This document shows, in pieces, positions 23,059 through 33,136 of a DNA stretch of 64,000 bases (position 1 is the stretch's first letter; each line of letters opens with the position of its first letter). Position numbers and translations under genes: made by a program. Below the pieces are notes generated by a model. It made no database searches and was not told the origin of the DNA. It saw only the letters and a program-made list of their open reading frames with translations. The stretch covers positions 1,364,001 to 1,428,000 of the forward strand of contig NOKP01000010.1 of NCBI GenBank assembly GCA_002682825.1. Reading direction: 5' to 3'. Source of the stretch: Neonectria sp. B-13. Taxonomy: Eukaryota > Ascomycota > Sordariomycetes > Hypocreales > Nectriaceae.

Positions 23059-24642
23059 TCAGTTCTCGTTTGGTCGCATCTCTAGACCTGAAATATTGGC
23101 AATAGCGACTACTGTATTGAAGGTAGCCAGTTCAAGCTGGCCTATCTTTTGTAGGTCGTTCTGAATGGTTTTCATGTCGTTTTGAATGATTTTTATGTCG
23201 TTCTGAATCGTCTTGATCTCGTCATGCGTGTTAGTCTGTGTGCTCCTGATCTGTCCGATTCGACCTTGGATCTGTTGGTAGCTGGTTTCGATTCGACCTT
23301 GGATCTGTCTGATTTCACCTTGGATCTGTTGGCAGCTGGTTCTGATTTCACCTTGGATCTTTTGGTGGTTGATTCTGACTTGGTCGGTCACTCCCTCTAC
23401 CATTGTCCGTAAGCGATGCACATCCTGTCTGGTGTCTTCCATTGACGTATCCTCCATCTGGCTGAAGGTTCGTTTCTTCGTTGGGATCCAAGTGATGTTC
23501 AAATCCGCGTCCTTTCTATCCATCACTGGGCTAGGTATCTGTACATCTGACATGGACAGGGTTGCGGCGGGAACAGGATGCTCGGGGCGTTCGACTCCAC
23601 CCAGAACGGAATTGTCAAAGGTAAGGTCTGACACATCGTGACGAACTTTGCCAGCGAAAGGTGTATAGGGGGAGGAGTACTGCTGGAGGTCGTAAAGTCT
23701 AGGCTGCCGACGTTCCTCGAAGGAATCGTCACATTGAAAGCAGAAGTGAAAGCGAGTCATGTCCTTGAGGTTGTCCAACAGGTCGCATATTTCTCCACGA
23801 ATGACGGCAACACCCTTTGGCACCTTGGAGTTGACTTGGAGATGCTCTTTACCATAGAGGTACTTGATCTTCGCCACGTCAATATCGAAGCTTATATATC
23901 GGAGTTCACTGGCAACACGTTGAATGAACGTGCCCGGATAGTCCTCCTGTGCCCATTCGCTGTTGTCGTTCTCGACAAGTCCCGGAGTCCTCAAGGGTCC
24001 GGTCGCAAAGGCGTCCACATGTGCGGCGGTCCCGTCCACCAGCTCGATGGGAGTATAAGCGGGGTGAGACAGCAAAACTTTGATGATGTCCTCTTTGTCG
24101 TCCGTGGTAGACACATCTCTAACGGCAATGGATCCTTCGACATCGGCCAACGGAACAGTCATAGAGAGCAGGAAATGCGTTCGATTCTCATGTCTAGCCT
24201 TGAACCGGATTATGATGGCGGAGGTGGTATTTGGGCCGATGGGGAAGTTGATATCTGTTCGCAGTCCCGCAAACTTGCCACAACCGATACGCTTGATTGT
24301 TTCCGAGTGGTAACCTGGTGTCAGGTCGCGTCCCGTGGTAGAGAGAAGACCAGAGATCCAACCGGACATAGAGCCCTGTTGAAGTTTGTAGCCACGTTCC
24401 TCTTCCAATTCGCCCTCATCGTCGCGAATGTCAGGAACGAGGCCAGGCCTGACCTCGGTGTCCTCGGCGGGAACAGCCATCTTGTCATCGGAGGTGTCGT
24501 CAACTCGATGTTCAAAGTGTTCGGTGACTTCGGCGGGAACAGCCATCTTGTCATCGGAGAAGTCGACTTGTGGTTCATGTACGACGCCGTCTTGGACTGG
24601 CGCAGACAGAATGTCTGGTTCCTTCTGGGAAGAATCCGCCAT
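23059..24642 (-). CDS. Orphan 527-residue protein with C-terminal repetitive coiled coil
   Basis: An intact single-exon frame. ATG 24642 is the first in-frame ATG and has a strong context (ACCATGG). I do not recognise the protein. Residues about 20-65 contain a duplicated acidic unit (DDKMAVPAE twice, some 25 residues apart). The middle, about residues 85-340, looks globular, with alternating hydrophobic and charged segments (GWISGLLSTTGRD, RIGCGKFAGLRTD, FHFCFQCDDSF). From about residue 430 to 505 it is a helical coiled coil made of short tandem units: QQIQGEIR and QQIQGRI copies, then IQNDIK/IQNDMK/IQNDLQ. There is no signal peptide or membrane segment. The gene lies between inverted GGTTA/TAACC tracts and beside a gypsy relic, yet its frame is undamaged. 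This suggests a recently acquired or lineage-specific gene. Confidence is in the coding call, not in any function. Confidence 0.75.
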   Translation of the reverse strand: MADSSQKEPDILSAPVQDGVVHEPQVDFSDDKMAVPAEVTEHFEHRVDDTSDDKMAVPAEDTEVRPGLVPDIRDDEGELEEERGYKLQQGSMSGWISGLLSTTGRDLTPGYHSETIKRIGCGKFAGLRTDINFPIGPNTTSAIIIRFKARHENRTHFLLSMTVPLADVEGSIAVRDVSTTDDKEDIIKVLLSHPAYTPIELVDGTAAHVDAFATGPLRTPGLVENDNSEWAQEDYPGTFIQRVASELRYISFDIDVAKIKYLYGKEHLQVNSKVPKGVAVIRGEICDLLDNLKDMTRFHFCFQCDDSFEERRQPRLYDLQQYSSPYTPFAGKVRHDVSDLTFDNSVLGGVERPEHPVPAATLSMSDVQIPSPVMDRKDADLNITWIPTKKRTFSQMEDTSMEDTRQDVHRLRTMVEGVTDQVRINHQKIQGEIRTSCQQIQGEIRQIQGRIETSYQQIQGRIGQIRSTQTNTHDEIKTIQNDIKIIQNDMKTIQNDLQKIGQLELATFNTVVAIANISGLEMRPNEN

Positions 24643-25221
24643 GGTTGGTTTGGGGGGGATGGCTTGGTTGTTCGCAGAGTGATGAGTATAAGGAGGTTTG
24701 TTGGGATGGAGTGTAAAGGTATAGTGAAGTATAAAGGTAGAGATTGTCAAGAGGAGGTTGTGGGGAGGGGAGGGGAGAATTTTATATGCTCCTGTGTTGT
24801 GTTTGTTTCGCGTGCCTCTGTCAGTTGGCAAGCGGCATGCGGTTTTTCAGTGCAAACGCCATAGAAAAACTGCGCGGTTGTTGCCGTGGGGCAGGCGTGG
24901 CTTCTTGCAGCTGGTGGCAGGTGCCAACAGGTGGCGGCGTTTTTGTTTGGTTTTTGTGCAAGGGCTAGAGAAGTAGAGTGAAGGGTGAATGTGAAGGATG
25001 ACTGTTGGCGGGCTTGAAAAATGAAGGGATCCCAACTTCCTTTTCGTCCAAGAAGGATAGCGACGGAAATGGGCCGAGGAGTTTGTATTCTTATACCAAC
25101 GTGTCTGTATGAGCCTCTGCCCCACGAGGGAGGCCGACTTGTGAATTCTAGGACACTATACACAGCCGTTGTCGAATGTTTAACGATTAAAGCGCCGTAA
25201 TAGATGTTGGTATATCTACCA
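24643..25221. promoter_or_regulatory. Promoter and leader region of the orphan gene
   Basis: The first 190 bases upstream of 24642 (read on the minus strand) are rich in CA, CT and TAT, like a fungal 5' leader, and open in frame without an ATG. Beyond that nothing is recognisable until the gypsy relic. Confidence 0.35.
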
Positions 25222-25554
25222 TCAGGTTCTCTTCAGGTTCCCACGCCACGAACTGAATCTTGCCATTTTGAACTCGTCTTGCTGACACCTCGTCGATAAT
25301 GTATTTGGCTTGTTCATCGATTTCGTTGAGCAAATCGTCTGGGGAATATTGCGTCGCAGAGTTCTGGGCTGTGTTGAGGCTATGAAGTCGGTGTGGCAGC
25401 CTGATTGCGAATGCTTTGCTCCCAAGACGCTGCGCAAACTGAATATCAAGGTTTGATTACTCCGTTCTGTTTGGCCGTCGACTTGCTGGTGGTAAGCTGC
25501 GCTTGTCTGGAATTGAATGTTTGCGACTCGGCGAATGGAGCCTGTGATCGGCAC
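25222..25554 (-). mobile_element. Ty3/gypsy retrotransposon relic (integrase fragment)
   Basis: The frame contains FQTSAAYHQQVDGQTERSNQTL. This matches the conserved end of the gypsy integrase catalytic core, where the family reads T-S-A-Y-H-P-Q-T-D-G-Q-T-E-R, with the catalytic Glu in QTE. Only about 100 residues remain. Reverse transcriptase, RNase H, gag and both LTRs are absent nearby, and the following residues no longer match the usual post-core sequence. The element is dead. The TA-rich surroundings suggest RIP, which is an inference. Confidence 0.8.
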
Positions 25555-25689
25555 CAGGCCCGGAAAATGTCCAACTACCCTCTGGGTACCTATGCAGTAG
25601 ATGCTGCGAACCGTGAATACCCTAACATAGACCCCGGAGTTCCATAACAGGGCCTAGAACACAAGTCACCCACCCCTATAACAAGGGAT

Positions 25690-25815
25690 ATATCCTAAGG
25701 CTGATCCTACCTAACCTTAACCTCAACTCTAGTCCTAACCTAAACACTAACCTAAACACTATCAACCCTACTACCCTACTACCCTAATTACTAACCTAAA
25801 ATAATATAATTTAAA
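25690..25815 (-). repeat. TAACC/CCTAA-rich degenerate tract, inverted relative to the 22.5-kb array
   Basis: The top strand shows repeated CCTAACC, CTAAACA and CTACCCTA motifs, which are GGTTA-like on the bottom strand. It then runs into TA-only sequence (AATAATATAATTT). Phasing is loose, unlike the 22.5-kb array. It marks the right side of the accessory island, and its composition suggests RIP mutation. Confidence 0.7.
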
Positions 25816-26029
25816 GGAAGAAATAGGGTCTGAAGGTAAAGCTGCTATTATTGCGAGACTTTAGCTAAGTCACTGGCGGGGATGTGTCTTGGTGACTGAA
25901 AATAGTAGAGCGTTTATGGCAATTTTACTACCGAATCGGGGTTCCATGTTGGACCAACTGTTACTGCCTTATCACGTGGAGCATGGTGAACCATCCTCGA
26001 GGGCATTATCACGGTTGAATTGTATCCAG

Positions 26030-26477
26030 AAATCGATGCACATGTGCAGCGCGCCCATCTACGCCTTTGCGTATTTAATCCAGATCATCCTGGAGTATAA
26101 CTTCCTTGGTTCCCCTGAGCGCATTACTAACATCAATTGTCTATACAGGCGTCTTCCTCGGCGTCTCAGGCTGCAATGCCAATCTGCCTACAATTATCGC
26201 TTTCCAGTCCAACAACGTGCGCGGCGCCTCGCGACGGTCTGTCGCCAGCGGCGTTCAGATGCTGTTCGCAGCCATCGGAGGAGTCTACGCGTCGTGCACC
26301 TTTATGCAGACCGAATACCCGACGTACCGGACCGGCGTTTGGTGCGGCGTGGCGACGCAGTTCCTGCTGATTGTACTCGTGTCGTTGATGTGGTGGTGGT
26401 TTAGGAGGCAAAACACCAAGGCAGATCGGGATGGGGTAGCCATTATGGAGGATGTTGATTACAGGTATACCTACTGA
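26030..26477 (+). pseudogene. 3' remnant of a Dal5-like MFS transporter gene
   Basis: A last exon (26149-26477, after a CTATACAG acceptor with an ATTACTAAC branch-like site) encodes GVFLGVSGCNANLPTI, AFQSNNVRGASRRSVASG and ASCTFMQTEYPTYRTGVW, followed by a hydrophobic helix and a basic tail. This is the end of the allantoate/anion:cation symporter family (NNxRG and PxYRxGxW blocks, last two transmembrane helices). A possible trace of a preceding exon (CSAPIYAFAYLIQIILEY) lies at about 26035-26095. The other ten or so helices are missing; upstream sequence is the TAACC tract and the gypsy relic. It is best read as a gene truncated by insertion or rearrangement. Confidence 0.75.
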
Positions 26478-26583
26478 TGTGCTGTCTCATGCATTTTGAA
26501 TTATTATCAACTATTACTCCATTATTACTCTTCCTGTGCATGAAGACATCCCCATCTCATGTTTCGTGACCCTGTGAATACTT

Positions 26584-27428
26584 CTACTTGGCCTCCTCCT
26601 GCTCAGTTTCCTTCTCACCCTCCGGCCACCATATCATACCAGTGACCGTAACGCCTTCACCACCAGGCTGCTTCACACCCTGCGCGTTAACTGTGCCTTT
26701 GCCCACCGTGATCTCATCGACGGTTTTGAACCCGAACCGCGTGAACTGCTGCGCCGAGTACTTGGTTGTGGCCTCGAGCCAGACGGGCTTGTTGACCTTG
26801 CGCGCTTCGTCTAGAACCTTCGTCATCATGGCCGTGAGTAGCCCCTGCTTGCGGCTTTGCGGCTCCGTCGATGTGATGAGGACGCAGAAGCAATCGCGAA
26901 GATTCGAGCCTGTGATGACTTTGGCCTTGACTTTGTCGACGGCTCCTACGTAGTCAAACAGGAGGCGCTGATGCGACTGTGAGCCATGGTCCTTGTGCAA
27001 CGATACTTGGGAGTAACTTACAATCGTAGGCATCAACCCGCCAGACAAGGTCGCCGAGACGCCGGCGGATCGCCACACGGTCCGGACGCCATCGTACTTC
27101 TGTCCCGGCTCTGACACGGCCATGACGGAACCCCAGTCGCGGGCCTCGAGGATGAAGCCGCCGCACTCGAGGGCGGACCGGAGGACGGACCGGAGCATGA
27201 CCCAGAGTTTCTTGTGGCGCAGCTCATCGCTGGCCTCGAGGAACATCCACGCGAATACAGGATCATTGTAGAAGGCCGGGACTGTGATGTCGGCGGCCTT
27301 CTGTATCGTTTGGGCCCATTCCGCGTCTGCGAGTTGACGTTAGCTGTGATTCCCCCCTTATGAAACCGCTGGAATAAGGGCAAACCTTTTCTATGCAAGC
27401 CGACTTCGATTGGTGCCTCAGTCGCCAT
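26584..27428 (-). CDS. GNAT-family N-acetyltransferase
   Basis: Exon 1 (27428-27386, MATEAPIEVGLHRK) joins 27326-26584 across a 59-base intron. The joint yields the family-like run DAEWAQTIQKAADI...FYNDPVFAWMF. The acetyl-CoA-binding motif is seen as SRKQGLLTAMMTKVLDEA (R/QxxGxG/A type), followed by WLEATTKYSAQQFTRFGF, the usual beta-strand and GF end of GNAT proteins. Substrate is unknown; many fungal paralogues exist. A 45-base in-frame segment, 27021-26977, starts with a perfect GTAAGT and ends in CACAG. If spliced, the product has 246 residues; if retained, 261. It lies on the minus strand, tail-to-tail with the broken transporter gene. Confidence 0.8.
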
Positions 27429-28030
27429 ATTTGGTGGATTTTCCAGCAGAAGAGACAGACACGATCGTGAGAAAATATGATTGTGTATTTATTTACAGGC
27501 AGTTTTGTCTGACAATCAACGTCTATACTACGTATGAACTACCCCCCCTGCCGCCGAGAATACACGATGAGACTCCCTGGACCAAGAAAAACAAAACAAC
27601 GTAAGCGCAATGAAGTGAAAATGAAAGGAAAGGAAATTAGCGATCCACCGAAGACATTGTTTTGTTATCCGAGCACCCTTGGAAAGAATAAGCCCTAGTT
27701 TCCTTGCTCAAACGTCTTTCATTCCAGCAAACATCGACCTGCACAAATGCCCTTTTCGTTCCTCAAGACGATTCGAGTATATCAAGTGCCAGGGACAAGA
27801 AGGAAACCGTTGAGTTAGGCACATACTAGCCTCTTATTCGTAGGTTATCTTTGATTCCATCTTTAAGTCTTCAATCCCCTCTCCTTGATTCTTACAACCG
27901 CTGACGGTCCCACTTTTACCGGACCCCGGAAGCCCCAAGATAGCACCTCCAATCTTACACGCATGTTTCTTTCTTTCCTCTCATGCATGCGACCCATATG
28001 AACACAAACAAGCGTCTTATTTAATTCATA
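27429..28030. other. Spacer between the acetyltransferase gene and tRNA-Gly
   Basis: About 600 bases with no supported gene. The part nearest 27429 is the acetyltransferase promoter. Confidence 0.4.
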
Positions 28031-28112
28031 GCGTAATTGGTTTAGTGGTAAAATTCTCCGTTGCCATTCGAGTAACGTCGGGGAGCCCTGGGTTCGATTC
28101 CCAGATTACGCA
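28031..28112 (+). tRNA. tRNA-Gly(GCC) with an 11-base intron
   Basis: Acceptor strands GCGTAAT and ATTACGC pair fully and the discriminator base is A. The anticodon stem CTCCG/CGGGG (one T-G wobble) encloses TTGCCA, then an 11-base insert (TTCGAGTAACG) at the canonical 37/38 intron site, then T. The T arm is CTGGG-TTCGATT-CCCAG. Total length is 82 bases. A run of TTTTCTTTTT about 40 bases downstream can act as a terminator. Confidence 0.9.
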
Positions 28113-29938
28113 TCACTACGTCAACCTCTTGAGAAAGAAGCTGAGTTTTCTTTTTGCCTTTGTCACACAATCTCACGATCACAAACAGGGCTATTTTTTA
28201 TGGGATAATCTATGTAAGGGGGCCTCTTGAATTCCCAACTGAGCAACACGGGATGGTCTTGTTGATGGAGACCTGAAGAGCCTCCCTCTTGCCATGGCTG
28301 ACTGAGATGAGCTTCATCACATTCAACAGGATCTCGTTCCTGGCGCAGTCACGTCTTGATACGGTGGCACTACGTACGGTAAACCTCTCGATATCGCGAG
28401 TGCCCGCCGGTTTCAAAGCGATTGTCTTTCACGAAGTGTTACAGCCTCGTCATATCTGCGCTCCTTACACCCCCTTTCACCCACATTTTGCAGTTGCTGC
28501 CGGGTCGACTGGCGTTGTCACAAAGCAAGCTTTTCCGGTTCAGCAGATGTAGTAGAGATGTGCAATATTGCTCAAGATCCTCAACCTCAGCAGCGCTCTG
28601 GCTTTGTGCAAGAAGTCTGCATTCATCCCTGCTCCTGAACGCGGTCTAGGCAGCGCGGCACTAGACTTGATCCCAGAGAGAGGTGATGCGTTTGTGCCTT
28701 TGTTTTTAACGCGCCTGCTTTAACTTGACAGTCACTGCAGACTGGTTCTTAGAAGTACGTCTGAATACTGTGATGGAAATTATCGAAGACAACGCAGCAA
28801 GATTGCGTCGTCATTGCCAGAGGACCACACATGCTAGATGTTAGGAAGACCGTGAAAAGCAAAGTAGAAGCGAACCACCAGCGCCACTGTACCGGGACAG
28901 TGGCAATGGTCCAGCCAGCACTCGTGTTGCACAGTGGCAGCGGGAATATAGGCAAGTCGAGTGTCTCGGCTCTAATTTCGTGAGGGCAGTCAAGTACTCC
29001 GCCTGTCGCCAGGAAGCCCAAAAATATCACAATTTTTCATATGACTACCTGACCACTTCAGTTTCATCCTCCATATCCTCGTCTATATTGTCAACACCAA
29101 CAGGAATCGCCTTGTAAACAGAGCTGTCAGGTGTCTTATTGGTATCCAGATGATTCTGATCATGGATCGATTCGAGCACGTCCTTCATGCATGATCAGGA
29201 TTTGGCTGTGCCACACCAATTGTCCTTCCCAGCAAATTGCTTCCAGTCTAATGTTTTTACTTCCTTTGTTAGTCTAAGTGCTATTTGATTAACCAGACCC
29301 TTATTTCTAAATACATTTCCCATCGCCTTAGACGATTTCGGGTCCGGGCCCGGGTGGGGCCGTGAAGACGGCGCGGCCCGTCACTGCGGTGCCGTCCAAT
29401 CCGTGCCGTTCCGATGTTCTTGTCCTCGGCACTGACTTCTTCACACATGCTTCATCGTCATTATTCCCTAATTTGAAGTTCTACGTTTTTCTAAAGCGAG
29501 GCACTAATATGATTATCCACGAGGGCAGTAGAAAGACCGCTTCAATGCACGGTGCTGGTGGAAAGCCTTGGTCAGTTCCATTCCAGGGAACACAGATGAA
29601 GCTATTTGAGTTCACATTTCTGATGTCTTGGCGGAGCGAATCGGGCGTTGATCCCTCATTATTCGCAGCGACACACGGAAATAGTTGAAACCCCGTCTTG
29701 TTATTCCTCCACGACTCATGGTCTTACTTCTCCCCGAGTCATGGAGCGATTTATGTCCAAGCTTGGAGAATCGCGGATCCGATCACACGCACCCTGGGAG
29801 GCTTGGTAAGCCCAAGCCACAAAATGCGTCCCGGCCGAAAACGGCTTTCGGCACCGAGTCGGGGAGAGCGATGAGCAGCTAGCACGCAAAAGTGTGATGA
29901 CGCCGCAGGGTTTGTTTTCTTCTAAGAAATTCAAGGTG
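28113..29938. other. Gene-poor region
   Basis: About 1.8 kb with only short, non-conserved frames. A GC-rich patch lies at about 29340-29415 (GGGCCCGGGTGGGGCC). Nothing else was recognised. Confidence 0.4.
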
Positions 29939-30065
29939 AGTCCCCTAAGGACAGTCCCCTAATGTTGGTTTCTTTAGGTCAATTCCCTAAGATTAACTCC
30001 CTAGGGTTCATTCCCTAGAGCTAATTCCCTAGGACTAATTCCCTAAGACTGGTTTCCCAAGGCTA
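29939..30065. repeat. 14-bp minisatellite (ATTCCCTAGGACTA-like)
   Basis: About nine degenerate units are visible. Six run in exact 14-base phase from 29982 to 30065 (ATTCCCTAAGATTA, ACTCCCTAGGGTTC, ATTCCCTAGAGCTA and so on). The first three units are more diverged. Each unit centres on CCCTA. Confidence 0.85.
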
Positions 30066-30334
30066 GATAGATATCCTAAGTCCAGCGCGACCAGACATCT
30101 CAAAACGGCGTATCGCCTACTCCAGTTCAACAGGGATCTCTCAAAATAACACGAGAGTGGATAGATCGCTTGTTCTCGATTCTAATCCTCTCGATCCCCA
30201 TCTTCTCCGTGTCTCTCGATGTTCTGGACATGTTCATCCTGAGGTCCCCGCCTTGGCCTTGGCGACAACCAAAACACCCACGATCGTCTCTGTGGACGCC
30301 TGTGCGAGCTGGCTTCACACGTCTCCTCTCAACT

Positions 30335-30440
30335 AACATGAGAAGAGATATAATAAGGCTAATAATATTCCTAAACCCAAGACCTAGCCCTAACCTGAAC
30401 ATTAATAATGTTACCTAACCTTAACTAACCTCAATTTTTT
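30335..30440. repeat. TAACC-rich, TA-biased tract
   Basis: The sequence reads CTAACATGAG, AATAATATTCC, CCTAACCTGAAC, TACCTAACC, then T-rich sequence. It resembles the tract at 25.7 kb in composition and motif, so the two may be copies of one RIP-degraded repeat. Confidence 0.5.
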
Positions 30441-30793
30441 TCTTTTTTCTTCTTTCTTTCTTATACGCGATGACAGGGAAGAGGAACTGCATGCAAAAGG
30501 TTGGTGATTGCGCTGCAGCCGGCCTCGGCATGACCTGGTCTGCCCCTCATCTGTCGTCATTCGCGTTGAAGGTTGCGGCGACATGTGGGTGCGAAGTAGT
30601 AATCCATACCAACAAGTATTCTCACGTCAATTCAATTCACTGACCAAGGTCCCTGGCGATATCATCCCCCGGCAAGACCCCGTCGCTTGACGCACAGAGG
30701 AACACTGCAATCTCAACATCCCAGCCTAGGGATCAAGGATTTTACCGCCCCTATCCGCTCCGTGCGTCGGCGACGTGGGGCTGAAGATTTCCT

Positions 30794-30833
30794 GGTGGAG
30801 GATGGTGGAGGATGGTGGAGGACGGTGGAGGAA
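30794..30833. repeat. Four-unit 10-bp tandem repeat GGTGGAGGAT
   Basis: Units GGTGGAGGAT, GGTGGAGGAT, GGTGGAGGAC and GGTGGAGGAA are read directly, about 340 bases upstream of the MFS transporter start. Confidence 0.9.
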
Positions 30834-31171
30834 ACCCAGTGATGCCCTCCACTCCCGATCCACCTTGCGCCACCGGCTCCAATGATTAATGTCCGGCGCT
30901 ATGCCCGCCGCCGCCAAGTGAGTCGTAGACTACACCCAGCTCTGTGAGTGACTGTTCGGCATCGGTGCCGCATCGGTCGGCCTAACCGTCTAAGAGGCCG
31001 GGGTCCTTGTTGAAGGGCCCAGCTAGACTAATCCAGCGCCAAGAAATCGTTCTTATCACTGCTCCGGTCCCAATTGTTTCTGGTCTGACGGACGTCCTGG
31101 ATGAATGTCTTCGCCTTGTGCCATTCTCTGTCTACAATCGAGGGCAGCGACTCCAACATCACCCGCCACCC

Positions 31172-33136
31172 ATGTCTGACGATCCCGAAAGGGCATCAGC
31201 CGCCGTCCGCGCTGAGACGTCGTCTTCTTCCTCCTATTCCTCATCGACCGAGTCACCCGTCTTGGAACCCATCAAGACCGCCGACACACAGCGCAGTCGC
31301 CGCAGCTTTGCGACCCGGCGATCACATGACTCCGACATATTTGAGGCTCTGGAACATGCCCTCACCCCGGATGTCGAGACGGAGGCTGAGCGCGAGGCCC
31401 GCGAACCCATCACATATACCAGGACCGGCACCAGTATAGCGAGTGTCGCTTCCCGACCGCCCGACTTCGAGGTCATCTTCGAGGAGGGTGACCCAGAGTA
31501 CCCCAGAAACTGGTCACTGCTGTACCGCGCCTGGATCACATTTTCCGTCTCATTCTCGACGTGGGTTATCGTTCTGTACAGCACCTGTTACACGGCGTCT
31601 CTTCCGGGCTTAATTAAAGAGTTCGATTCGACCACGACGGCTGCAACCTTGGGGTTGACGACTTATCTGCTTGGTCTCGCCACAGGAAGTCTTGTCGTTG
31701 CCCCCATGAGCGAGCTTTATGGCCGTCAACCCGTGTACCTGGTCTGCTTGACCATTTGGGTATTGCTCATCATTCCGTGTGCCCTGGCGACTTCGTTAAC
31801 AGAGATTCTTGTCGTGAGATTCGTGGGGTAAGATATGGCAACTGTCCCAGTGACGAGAAACCCAGCTAACGACGGCCGTCTTATAGAGCTCTCTTTGGCG
31901 CCGCCATGATCTCCAACAGTCCTGGAAGTATTGTCGATATTGCCGACCCAGAATACTTGGCCCTTGCCATGAGCTTATGGAGTATTGCCCCCTTGAACGG
32001 ACCATCCCTCGGACCCGTCATCGGTGGATTCGTCTACCAATATCTAGGCTGGCGATGGGATAACTGGATCGTCCTGATTCTTGGGGCAACAGGTTTGGTC
32101 TGCTTAGCCACGTGCAAGGAGACATATCATCCGGCAATTCTCAAGCGAAAGGCCGCCCGGATACGCAAGGAGACTGATAATCCTTCTTGGTGGTGCCAAT
32201 TTGACCAACGAGTGAGCACATTTCATCTCATGAAGGTCAACTTGAGCCGTCCTTTCGTTCTCTTTGCGACCGAACCCATCTTGTGGTTTTTGAACATCTG
32301 GTGAGATGCCCCATGCCCGCATCCGATCTCATACCTTTGGCCTCTAACTCGTTTGCAGGATCTCCGTGATTTACGGCATCTTGTACCTCTGCTTCGTCGC
32401 CTACCCCATCGTTTTCTCGCAACATCGTGGATGGAATGCAGGCATGTCGGGTCTTTCGTTCGTAGGCATCGGAGTAGGAACAATGTGCGCTATCGTCGCA
32501 GAACCCCTAATGAGAAAGATCATCAACTCTCAGCCTCGTGATCCCGACACTGGTCGCGTTTTGCCGGAATCCACGGCTCTGATTATGGCGTTGGGATCAA
32601 TTCTCACTCCGATCGGCCAGCTCGTCTTCTCGTGGACCTGTCTCCCGAGCTCCATCCACTGGGCAATCCCGATTGCCTTTGGAATCCCGTTCGGTGCTGG
32701 AAACACGCTCAGCTTCATATACGGCGCCAACTACATCGCCGGCACCTACTCCATCTATGCCGCCAGTGCTCTGGCTGGCAACGCTGTGATTCGAAGCATC
32801 TTCGGAGCCGTGCTGCCTCTGGCTGGGCCCAAGATGTATGAGGTGTTGACGCCTCAGTGGGCAGGTACTCTCCTGGGCCTGCTCGAAGTGGCCATGATTC
32901 CGATTCCCTTCGTCTTCTGGCGGTACGGATCCAAGATTCGGGCGAAGAGCCCGACCATCCGGCAACTGCGCGAGGATCAGGACAGAATCGACGCGAAGCG
33001 GGCCAAGTACCAAAAGAGGCTCGAGAGAAAGAGGGAGAAGGAGAGCGAAGGTGGCGACACAAGTGAGGGAGGAGTCTTAGAAAGAGCGGCGGATCCCTCG
33101 GAGAAGACGGCTGGGTATAAGACACTCGAGTCGTAA
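31172..33136 (+). CDS. MFS multidrug/polyamine-type transporter (DHA1)
   Basis: Three exons (31172-31827, 31887-32300, 32359-33136) give 615 residues. Splice joints are GG|A (Gly) and TG|G (Trp), both restoring conserved helices. A long Ser-rich, acidic cytosolic N-terminus (about 115 residues, including SSSSSYSSSTES) precedes twelve predicted hydrophobic segments. The EYPRNW motif before helix 1 and the loop APMSELYGRQPVY (MFS motif A variant) are typical of the yeast Tpo/Flr drug:proton antiporter group. PLNGPSLGPVIGGF matches helix-5 antiporter motif C. The C-terminus is Lys/Arg/Glu rich (KRLERKREKE). A plasma-membrane proton-coupled exporter of drugs or polyamines is inferred; substrate is unknown. 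ATG 31172 was chosen because upstream in-frame sequence lacks family similarity. No biosynthetic genes flank it. Confidence 0.9.

Larger units (their letters stand above)
30066..31171. other. Promoter-side spacer of the MFS transporter, with repeats
   Basis: Contains a TA/TAACC-rich patch and a 10-bp tandem repeat, listed separately, and the transporter's promoter. No gene is supported. Confidence 0.4.

Noticed and set aside
23638..24864. 408-codon plus-strand frame opposite the orphan gene
   Set aside because: It mirrors the minus-strand coding sequence. The minus frame has the strong start context, the coiled-coil repeats and a sensible composition, so the plus frame is a shadow.
31007..31171. 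Upstream extension of the MFS transporter to an earlier in-frame start
   Set aside because: The 55 extra codons lack an ATG supported by family similarity. The Ser-rich cytosolic tail typical of these transporters begins properly at 31172.
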